DNA from: Nitrospira sp.
GTDB lineage: Bacteria; Nitrospirota; Nitrospiria; Nitrospirales; Nitrospiraceae
NCBI GenBank assembly: GCA_018242765.1
Contig: JAFEBH010000006.1
Span: forward strand, 1 to 34,671
Direction: 5' to 3'
DNA length: 34,671 bases
A model generated the notes under the pieces. It was not told the origin of the DNA. It worked only from the letters and a program-made list of their open reading frames with translations, and ran no database searches. How positions within the stretch are numbered: position 1 is the stretch's first letter; the number at the start of each line of letters is the position of its first letter. Below are positions 24,611-31,514 of the stretch, in pieces. The translations under genes and the position numbers were made by a program.

Positions 24611-25039
24611 ATGAGAGAGCTGAATATGACAGTCGTTTCAGACGAGACCAGCGAAGACTCGGATGGCCCGCTGTCCGATCGCCGGCGGGAGGTACGGGTT
24701 CATGAGTCGAAGGTCTGTGTCTATGGCCTCTGTGAATCAATTGATGGTGGGCGGGTCGAGATCGAACAGGGTGAGGTGTACAGTCTGGACTGCAGTGAGC
24801 GCGGGATACTCGTCTTAATGGGCACCCGTCCGCGAAATCAGCAACTGCTGGAACTCCATGTTCCTCAGACTCGGTGTGAATATGCCGTGAATCTCTATGA
24901 AGTGCAGTGGACCAAGATCCTGCCTGTTGAGTCACGGGGGAATCTCTTTCTGGTCGGCTGTCGCCTCTTACTCGGCGTCTCTCGATACTGGGCATTCGAA
25001 CCCCCGATGAGAAGATCCGCCAGTCTAGGTCTGAAGTAA
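24611..25039 (+). CDS. PilZ-like domain protein
   Basis: A 142-residue soluble protein. It has the PilZ-type arrangement RRREVR (about 24-29) followed about 30 residues later by DCSERGILV, corresponding to the RxxxR and (D/N)xSxxG motifs that bind cyclic di-GMP. A VQWTKILP...GNLFLVGCRLL strand pair typical of the barrel follows. Here the second motif is D-C-S-E-R-G, so the match is good, but the spacing was not checked against a model. The start at 24611 has a GGGAGG site; ATG at 24626 is an alternative. It would be a cyclic di-GMP effector of unknown target. Confidence 0.65.
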   Translation: MRELNMTVVSDETSEDSDGPLSDRRREVRVHESKVCVYGLCESIDGGRVEIEQGEVYSLDCSERGILVLMGTRPRNQQLLELHVPQTRCEYAVNLYEVQWTKILPVESRGNLFLVGCRLLLGVSRYWAFEPPMRRSASLGLK

Positions 25040-25184
25040 GAACACGTCAGCCAGCAGAGTTCTGTCCCGCAAGAGATTTCCCCTGATCCCAAGTCTTCTG
25101 ATCGTTCATCCCTTCGGTCGGTAAGTTGCGCTCTATGGCGTTACCCCGACTTATTCCTCCCCTCGCCTTGAGTCCTGCCTTCTG

Positions 25185-26690
25185 GTGATGCCGATAGCGG
25201 CACTCTTGGGTTCGGCGAGATTCCGAATGCTGATTGATTGCTCGCGCCGATCGCTTTATCCTGCGCAGGTGGTCCTCTGGTTCGTCATCCTCTATCTGCT
25301 GCTGTCAGTCGGTATCGGACTCTTCGCCGCGACACGCGTGCAGAATTCCAAAGACTTTGCCGTGGCCGGGAGAAGTCTGCCTTTGGCGGTGGTGACGGCC
25401 ACCGTGTTTGCGACGTGGTTCGGTGCTGAAGCCGTATTGGGAATCTCTGCGACGTTCGTCAAAGAGGGGCTTCGCGGTGTCGTGGCCGATCCATTTGGGT
25501 CCAGCATGTGTTTAATACTGGCCGGGCTGTTTTTCGCTCCGCGGTTGTATCGCCTCAACATGCTGACCGTCGGAGACTACTATCGCTATCGGTACAACCG
25601 CACGGTCGAGGTCCTTTGTACGCTCTGTATCGTCGCCTCATACGTGGGGTGGGTCGCGGCTCAATTCAAGGTGCTGGGGCTGGTCTTGAATGTGGTGACA
25701 GAGGGCGGTGTGAGTCAATCGGTTGGGATCATGATCGGCGCAGTGATCGTGCTGACCTATACGACCTTTGGAGGGATGTTTTCGGTCGCCATTCTCGATT
25801 TTGTCCAAATTTCTGTGATCATGGGAGGGCTCCTCTATATTGCCACCATCGTCGGGGATCTGGCAGGTGGGGTGCCTGCGGTGATCTCCCATGCAGCGGC
25901 GGCCGGTAAGCTGGATCTCTTTCCACCGGCGATACTCGCGGAGTGGATTCCTTTTCTGGGCGCGTGGATGACCATGATGCTTGGATCGATCCCACAGCAG
26001 GATGTCTTTCAGCGAATTACTTCGGCGAAGAACGAGCAGACCGCCGTGCGGGGGGCGCTATTGGGAGCCGGACTCTATTTTGTGTTCTGCTTCGTTCCGA
26101 TGTTTCTGGCGTATTCGGCTACGCTGGTGGATCCTGCCAAGTTTGGGGCCTTGTTGGAGCAGGATTCTCAGCTCGTATTGCCGACATTGATTGTGCAACA
26201 TACGCCGGTGGCTGCGCAGGTGATCTTCTTCGGGGCACTGTTGTCGGCGGTGATGAGCTGCTCAAGTGCGACATTGCTCGCGCCGTCAGTGGCGCTCAGT
26301 GAGAATGTGCTCAGGCCACTGTTTGGCCAGGTGAACGACTCGGAGTTCCTGCGCCTGATGCGCGTCGTCTTGGTGGGGTTTGCCGCGCTGGTATTGGTGA
26401 TCGCACTGTGGTCCGATGCGTCCATCTACAAGCTCGTGGTGAGTACCTACAAAGTGACGTTGGTGGCGGCGTTTATCCCACTGTTTGCAGGGCTCTATTG
26501 GAAACGAGCCACGGCGCAGGGAGCCTGTTGTGCCATTGTTGCCGGGCTCGTGAGTTGGTTGTTGTTGGAACTGGTGAGCCAACCGACCGATGTGTGGCCT
26601 CCACAACTGGTGGGATTTGTGGTGGCAGGAGTCGGGATGATCGTTGGGTCGCTGTTGCCGTCACTCGCATCTCGCCCCACGGTCCGGTAA
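25185..26690 (+). CDS. Sodium:solute symporter family protein
   Basis: A 501-residue membrane protein of the SSS family (PutP/PanF-like). It has about thirteen helices, with KDFAVAGRSLPLAVVTATVFATWFGAEAVLG near the start as the Na-binding helix 1 region, TVGDYYRYRY, and the GSIPQQDVFQRITSAKN segment typical of the family. The GTG at 25185 or ATG at 25188 would serve as start; ATG at 25230 would still keep the first helix. The substrate is not predictable and no catabolic genes flank it. Confidence 0.9.
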   Translation: MMPIAALLGSARFRMLIDCSRRSLYPAQVVLWFVILYLLLSVGIGLFAATRVQNSKDFAVAGRSLPLAVVTATVFATWFGAEAVLGISATFVKEGLRGVVADPFGSSMCLILAGLFFAPRLYRLNMLTVGDYYRYRYNRTVEVLCTLCIVASYVGWVAAQFKVLGLVLNVVTEGGVSQSVGIMIGAVIVLTYTTFGGMFSVAILDFVQISVIMGGLLYIATIVGDLAGGVPAVISHAAAAGKLDLFPPAILAEWIPFLGAWMTMMLGSIPQQDVFQRITSAKNEQTAVRGALLGAGLYFVFCFVPMFLAYSATLVDPAKFGALLEQDSQLVLPTLIVQHTPVAAQVIFFGALLSAVMSCSSATLLAPSVALSENVLRPLFGQVNDSEFLRLMRVVLVGFAALVLVIALWSDASIYKLVVSTYKVTLVAAFIPLFAGLYWKRATAQGACCAIVAGLVSWLLLELVSQPTDVWPPQLVGFVVAGVGMIVGSLLPSLASRPTVR

Positions 26691-26754
26691 GGGGGAAGCG
26701 GCGCAACCTGTGAGCGCGATTCGCGCATGTGCCCTTTCGTGTGAGATCGGCCCG

Positions 26755-27117
26755 CTAATGACTGAGCGTGAAGTGCACGGCGCGAAAGAGATCCGTAGGA
26801 GAAAACGGTTTCTGAATCACTCGCCTGGCACCAAAGAGTTTCGCCACATTCAAAAAGTTCTGGTCGCCCGTTGCGCCGGTCATGGCAATGACTCTGGCAT
26901 CTAAGAATTCCCGAGTCAAGGCGAGGGTCACCTCCATCCCGTCTCGTTCCAGCATCAAGATATCGGTGATCACGAGATCGGCGGGCTGCTCGCGATAGCG
27001 CGTGAGCCCGGCATGACCGTTTGCGGCCTCCCGGATCTGATGCCCGGCTTCCTCAAGGATGTGCCGCACGAGCGTTCTGACTGAATCGTCATCATCGACG
27101 ATCAATATGGAGGCCAT
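26755..27117 (-). CDS. CheY-like single-domain response regulator
   Basis: A 120-residue receiver domain with no output domain. It has the acidic cluster Asp8-Asp11 in ILIVDDDDS, the phospho-acceptor Asp52 in VITDILM, Thr80 in AMTGA, and Lys103 in IQKPF. All active-site residues are intact, so phosphorylation by a histidine kinase is expected. No kinase is encoded in the window. It lies downstream of the zinc-ribbon gene on the same strand, with a weak hairpin between. Confidence 0.93.
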   Translation of the reverse strand: MASILIVDDDDSVRTLVRHILEEAGHQIREAANGHAGLTRYREQPADLVITDILMLERDGMEVTLALTREFLDARVIAMTGATGDQNFLNVAKLFGARRVIQKPFSPTDLFRAVHFTLSH

Positions 27118-27141
27118 GTCGCCCTCTTCGTGACCAGATGG

Positions 27142-27164
27142 ATAAAAGAGCTGATTAATTCAGC
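27142..27164 (-). terminator. Weak hairpin with T-rich tail
   Basis: GCTGA-ATTAA-TCAGC followed on the minus strand by TCTTTTATC, between the zinc-ribbon and receiver genes. The five-base stem is weak, so partial read-through is likely if it works at all. Confidence 0.3.
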
Positions 27165-27184
27165 GGCGTTTTTATCGATCACGG

Positions 27185-27436
27185 TCACGCCGCTTGTCGC
27201 ATGACGGGATACGTGCCCATATCACCATCAAACTCGTCCTCACTATGGCCCAGTGCACTGGTCGAGACGGTCGGCATCGGTTCAGGCCTTGTCCGGCGAT
27301 GCTGCTCAATGACCGGGTCATGAACATTGCCGCAATTCATGCACCGAAAGCCGTTGACCCACATATGTCCAACGGTGCCGTCAAAGTCTAAGAAGTGATC
27401 CCTCACCATCAGTCCCTGACAACGTGAGCAGCTCAT
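27185..27436 (-). CDS. Small zinc-ribbon protein
   Basis: An 83-residue protein with two CxxC pairs, Cys-Ser-Arg-Cys at the N-terminus and Cys-Met-Asn-Cys about 31 residues later, followed by DPVIEQHRR. The pairs would bind one zinc. The C-terminal 40 residues are polar and likely disordered. The ATG at 27436 is chosen because an AGGAG site lies seven bases before it; longer frames start with non-protein-like sequence. It is a paralogue of the frameshifted gene at 774-1014. Binding partner unknown. Confidence 0.72.
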   Translation of the reverse strand: MSCSRCQGLMVRDHFLDFDGTVGHMWVNGFRCMNCGNVHDPVIEQHRRTRPEPMPTVSTSALGHSEDEFDGDMGTYPVMRQAA

Positions 27437-27806
27437 GGTCATTCTCCTGGTTGAAGGGTTGAAGCAGCAGGCACCTGTTAGAAGAAGGGTAGCCAAGCGA
27501 CAGGGGAACAGGTAGACACCAAGGGAGTAACCCGGAAGAGGGACGGGCAGGGCGGCTGAACCATAATTCCGGACTGAACAACCTGCCAACTCGTGTGTCT
27601 CTGGTTCTCATGGCGAGGATGAGCTCAGGATGGAGTGTCTTATGGTGTGATGAGACAGAGTCGTTTCTTCCCGGTTGAGTTCAGTTTTGAACAGTTGCGC
27701 TTTGTTTCATCATAGTTTGAGCTCATTCTCCTCAGTTCGATCAAGTTCCTCATAGGCTGAACCGATATCGGTATTGCAAAGCACTCTGATCTGACGGGAG
27801 GGCTAT
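27437..27806. promoter_or_regulatory. Divergent intergenic region upstream of the export operon
   Basis: About 370 bases without a convincing gene, between the minus-strand zinc-ribbon gene and the plus-strand export operon. It contains a perfect 12-base palindrome, ACCGATATCGGT, at 27761-27772, about 35 bases before the operon start, and GTTCA-GTTT-TGAAC at 27679-27692. These are candidate regulator sites. No strong sigma70 boxes could be placed. Confidence 0.45.
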
Positions 27807-29381
27807 GTGCTAGCGATCCGTCTGTTACAGGTGGGGCGGCCAGGAGTGGTGCGCACAGCCATTGTGACCGTCGCAACCGCGATGACACTGCTCACGATGA
27901 GTGGTTGTCTGATCAAGCCACGTCCGATGGAGACCGGAGAGATTCGCACTCGGGCCGTGAAAGACTTTCTCGCCATCTCTGCCGTTCAAGAGCCGGTTGC
28001 TGGCCCGATCGATTTGTATGAGGCGATGGCACGGGCGGTCAAGTACAACCTGGACGCGAAGGCCAAAGCCATTCAAGTCCAGCTCGCGCATCAGCAGTTG
28101 AACGTGGCGCACTATTCGTTGCTCCCTCAAGTCGCTGCCAACGCCGGATTTGATGGACGGAATAATTATGCCGGCGGAGTAGGGCAATCGATCCTCACGG
28201 GACGCCAGGCGGTCGAACCGTTCACCTCATCTGAAAAAAACGTGGTGTCCGGCAATCTCGCGTTAAGTTGGGATGTGCTGGATTTCGGATTGTCGTTTGT
28301 GCGGGCACTGCAGGCCGCGGACAATGTCATGATCGCGGAAGAAGAAAAGCGGCGCCTGGCGGTGCGGTTGATACAGGACATCAGGGGGGCCTATTGGCGG
28401 GCCGTGAGCGCTGAACGGGTGCTTCCGAGAATTCAGCTCTTGGACAACTCGGTCAGTAAAGCATTGGAGAGTACCAAGCAGATCATCGGCGAGAAACTGC
28501 AGGCGCCGTTGACGCCTCTCAATTACCAGCGAGACTTGCTCAATATTCAGCGTGAAGTGCGGCGACTGTTCCGGGAACTCAGTACGGCCAAGGCGCAACT
28601 GGCCTCCATGATGGGGTTACCGCCCGGAACGCCGTTTGATCTGGTCGTACCACCCAGAGAAACCGCCATCCCGGTGGTCGACTTGGATAGTCAGAAGATG
28701 GAAGAGCAGGCCCTCTTGCTCAGACCGGAGTTGCGCGCCCTCGACTATAAGAAGCGGATCAACGCAAAGGAAGCCAAGGCCGTATTTCTGGAATTGTTTC
28801 CGAGCCTGAAACTCTCGTTCGGTGGCTACTACAACAGTAACAGTTTCCTGTTGTATCAAAATTGGATCAGCTATGCCGCCCAGGCCAGTTGGAACTTGCT
28901 GTCGGTGTTCCGCACACCGGCTAAACTCAAGGCAATCGAAGCAAACGGGCACATGTTGGATGTCCAAAGCCTGGCCCTCAGTTTGTCCATTTTGACAGAG
29001 GTCCATGTCGGCGCGACGCAGTTCGTACTGGCCAAGCAAGAATATCAGGATGCAAGAAACTACCAACAGACGCAAACCGCGATTGTGGAACAGACCAAGA
29101 ATCTGTGGCTGACGCGGCGCACGAACGATCTCACCCTGATTCGGGAACGAGCCAACGATGTCGCTGCCGATGTCCGTTTGGACACGGCGCGAGCCGGACT
29201 GGAAACGGCCTATGCCACGTTGATGGCCTCCGTGGGAGAGGAAGCTGTTCCTGTCAGTATGGCCGAACAAGATGTGGTGCAACTGGCGGAATCGATCAGG
29301 AAATACTGGGAATCCAGCGGGTTCACCATGTCGGACGGAGAAAGGAGAACAGAGTCTCATGCGACACCGGTGGCGCACTAG
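27807..29381 (+). CDS. TolC-family outer-membrane factor lipoprotein
   Basis: A 524-residue outer-membrane efflux protein starting at GTG after a GGGAGGG site. The signal ends MSGC (Cys34), so it is probably a lipoprotein. Two TolC-type repeats follow, each with long Ala/Gln/Leu helices: AVKYNLDAKAKAIQVQLAHQ in the first, ALLLRPELRALDYKKRI in the second. A YYNSNSFLLYQNW strand lies near the middle. It differs from the NodT protein at 11555, lacking LGPDYxRP, so it is a separate lineage. It leads a four-gene operon and overlaps the next gene by 23 bases. Expected role: trimeric exit duct for the adaptor proteins encoded downstream. Confidence 0.9.
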   Translation: MLAIRLLQVGRPGVVRTAIVTVATAMTLLTMSGCLIKPRPMETGEIRTRAVKDFLAISAVQEPVAGPIDLYEAMARAVKYNLDAKAKAIQVQLAHQQLNVAHYSLLPQVAANAGFDGRNNYAGGVGQSILTGRQAVEPFTSSEKNVVSGNLALSWDVLDFGLSFVRALQAADNVMIAEEEKRRLAVRLIQDIRGAYWRAVSAERVLPRIQLLDNSVSKALESTKQIIGEKLQAPLTPLNYQRDLLNIQREVRRLFRELSTAKAQLASMMGLPPGTPFDLVVPPRETAIPVVDLDSQKMEEQALLLRPELRALDYKKRINAKEAKAVFLELFPSLKLSFGGYYNSNSFLLYQNWISYAAQASWNLLSVFRTPAKLKAIEANGHMLDVQSLALSLSILTEVHVGATQFVLAKQEYQDARNYQQTQTAIVEQTKNLWLTRRTNDLTLIRERANDVAADVRLDTARAGLETAYATLMASVGEEAVPVSMAEQDVVQLAESIRKYWESSGFTMSDGERRTESHATPVAH

Positions 29382-30141
29382 TACGGTCGTCGCTCTGCTC
29401 CTGACCGTGGCGTCGATGGGTGCTCCTGCGACGGGGTGGTCGAGGGGAGATCGATCGGTTCAGGGCACCAAGCAGGAATCCGGAGTGGCTCGTGGCATTG
29501 TCAAGGCGGTCTCACAGGCCGTGCTGTACGCCCAGATTCAGGGGCGCGTCAATCAGGTTCCATACAAAGAAGGGCAGCGATTCGTCAAAGGGGCGACACT
29601 CGTCCAGTTGGAATGTGACAAATACCAAGCCGAATTGACGGCGGCGGCGGCGGAGCACGAAGGCAAGAGCAAAACGTTTCAGAACAATAAGGAACTCGCC
29701 AAGCTCAACGCGGTCAGTACGCTGGACCTGGAGGTCTCGGAGGCGGATGCCAAGAAAGCCGGTGCCGCGAGGCGAATCGCGGAGATCAATGTGCGTGGGT
29801 GCCACCTGGCTGCGCCCTTTGCCGGACGTATCGTCGATGTGATGGTGCATGAGCACGAAAACGTGTTTCCCAACGATAAACTGCTGAGTGTGTTGGACGA
29901 TACGAGCCTAGAGATTGAGCTGGTCTTGCCGTCCATGGCGCTCACGTGGCTCAAGAAGCAGGCACGTTTTACCTTCATCGTGGATGAGACGGGCCAGGGC
30001 TATTCGGCCAGGGTCAAGGAAATCGGTGCGGCGGTCGATGCCGCGAGTCAGACCGTGAAGGTGACCGGAGTATTCGACACGCTCCCGAAAGATGTTCTGA
30101 GTGGGATGAGCGGGTCCGCGCAATTTGTGGGGCAACCCTAG
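29359..30141 (+). CDS. Periplasmic adaptor (membrane-fusion protein), secreted form
   Basis: A 260-residue adaptor. The start at 29359 follows AAAGGAG and yields a Sec signal peptide cleaved near Ala24. The first lipoyl half (VSQAVLYAQIQGRVNQVPYKEGQRFVKGATLVQLE) is followed by a short helical hairpin and a second half (GCHLAAPFAGRIVDVMVHEHENVFPNDKL). A beta-barrel follows. It is shorter than AcrA and has no membrane anchor or lipobox, so it should be free in the periplasm. It is the first of three adaptor domains in the operon. Confidence 0.88.
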   Translation: MRHRWRTSTVVALLLTVASMGAPATGWSRGDRSVQGTKQESGVARGIVKAVSQAVLYAQIQGRVNQVPYKEGQRFVKGATLVQLECDKYQAELTAAAAEHEGKSKTFQNNKELAKLNAVSTLDLEVSEADAKKAGAARRIAEINVRGCHLAAPFAGRIVDVMVHEHENVFPNDKLLSVLDDTSLEIELVLPSMALTWLKKQARFTFIVDETGQGYSARVKEIGAAVDAASQTVKVTGVFDTLPKDVLSGMSGSAQFVGQP

Positions 30142-30143
30142 CG

Positions 30144-31511
30144 ATGGCGACGACGGCCGAACCGACTGCACAGCAGATCCCGACGCTGATCCATCTTGCG
30201 GCGCTCACGCATCTGGAAGGTCAGATTCGTGCGGCAAAGACGGTTCAAGAGTTGCAGTTCCTGTCCGTCAATGAAACGCGACGACTCATTCCCTACGAGC
30301 ATGCGTTTCTCCTGAGTCCGTCCGGCTCGGAGAAGGAGTCCTGCCAAGTGCTCAATGCCTCCAGCGTGGCCGTGGTCGATCGGCATGCACCGATGATCGT
30401 GTGGCTTGAGCAAGCGGTACAGGCGCTCTTTCAGACGGAAGAGAGCAAGAAACAACCCATGGTGGTCACAGAAGAGTTGCTGCCGGACTCGCTTCGGAGC
30501 GGCTGGCGGGAGTTTGTGAAGGGGCATGTGTTTTGGTGCCCGTTGCAGCATCCGGACGAAACGGTCCTTGGAGTCTGGTGGTTCGAGCGGGATTTCGCCT
30601 GGCAAGAAAACGATATCGCCATCGTCCATCGGCTGGCCGGGAGCTATGCCTACGCGTGGAAGGCGCTCTCAAAAAAGGAACAGAGCTGGTCGAAGAAGGT
30701 CAAGAAACCGACCTGGTGGTTGATTCCCATTGTCATCGTCGTCGCACTCTGTTTCCCGATCAGGATCTCGACGGTAGCTCCGGTCAAAGTCATGGCGAAA
30801 GATCCGGTCGTCGTGAGCGCGCCTATTGAGGGAGTGATCGCCGACGTACTCGTCCATCCCAATCAAATGGTGCAAGCCGGAACGGCGCTCTTTCGATACG
30901 AAGACACCACCCTCCGTAATCAGTTTCTCGTCGCGGAAAAACAGTTGACCGTCGCACGGGCGGAGCAGAGTCAGTCGATCCAAGCGGGGTTCGGCGATCC
31001 ACAGCGGAAGGCCGAAGTACCGCTCAAGGAAGCGGAGGTCGATCTTCGGCAAACCGAGCTGCAATACGCAAAGGAAATGCTGGATCAGGTCGAAGTCGTC
31101 GCTCCACAGGCGGGCCTGCTGCTCTATTCGGACAAGTCCGATTGGATCGGCCGGCCGGTCACCGTCGGCGAGCGGATCATGGAGATTGCCAATCCCAAAC
31201 AGATCGAACTGCGCATCGATCTACCGGTGGCCGATGCCATTGTGCTCAAAGAAGGGGCCGAAGCCCTTGTCTTTCTCAATGCTCTTGCCTTGGAATCCTT
31301 TCCGGCGACCGTGGTCCATGCCAGTTACAACGCCGAGGTCTTGCCGGGTGATGTGCTGGCGTATCGGGTTACGGCGAAGCTCACCGAGCCGGATCCACGC
31401 ATCCGCATCGGATGGCAAGGCACGGCCAAGATCTACGGCGAACAGGGACCATTGGCCTATCTGCTGTTGCGCCGTCCGTTGACCGCCCTTCGGCAATGGA
31501 TGGGCTGGTGA
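30144..31511 (+). CDS. GAF-like / transmembrane / HlyD-type adaptor fusion
   Basis: A 455-residue protein. Residues about 20-175 are cytoplasmic and have a GAF-like layout: a start helix with VQELQFLSVNETRRLIPYEHAFLL, then a strand pair with VFWCPL...VLGVWWFERDFAWQENDIAIV. One membrane helix lies at about 190-206. The rest is a HlyD-like adaptor: VVVSAPIEGVIADVLVHPNQMV, a short hairpin, then VVAPQAGLLLYSDKSDWIGRPV and a barrel. There is no signal peptide. It would span the inner membrane with a sensor-like domain inside and an adaptor outside. The GAF call rests on pattern, not a search. It starts two bases after the previous stop. Confidence 0.82.
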   Translation: MATTAEPTAQQIPTLIHLAALTHLEGQIRAAKTVQELQFLSVNETRRLIPYEHAFLLSPSGSEKESCQVLNASSVAVVDRHAPMIVWLEQAVQALFQTEESKKQPMVVTEELLPDSLRSGWREFVKGHVFWCPLQHPDETVLGVWWFERDFAWQENDIAIVHRLAGSYAYAWKALSKKEQSWSKKVKKPTWWLIPIVIVVALCFPIRISTVAPVKVMAKDPVVVSAPIEGVIADVLVHPNQMVQAGTALFRYEDTTLRNQFLVAEKQLTVARAEQSQSIQAGFGDPQRKAEVPLKEAEVDLRQTELQYAKEMLDQVEVVAPQAGLLLYSDKSDWIGRPVTVGERIMEIANPKQIELRIDLPVADAIVLKEGAEALVFLNALALESFPATVVHASYNAEVLPGDVLAYRVTAKLTEPDPRIRIGWQGTAKIYGEQGPLAYLLLRRPLTALRQWMGW

Positions 31512-31514
31512 ACG

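Noticed and set aside
27443..27589. Longer N-terminus for the zinc-ribbon protein
   Set aside because: The added residues are unlike the rest and the AGGAG site fits the ATG at 27436.
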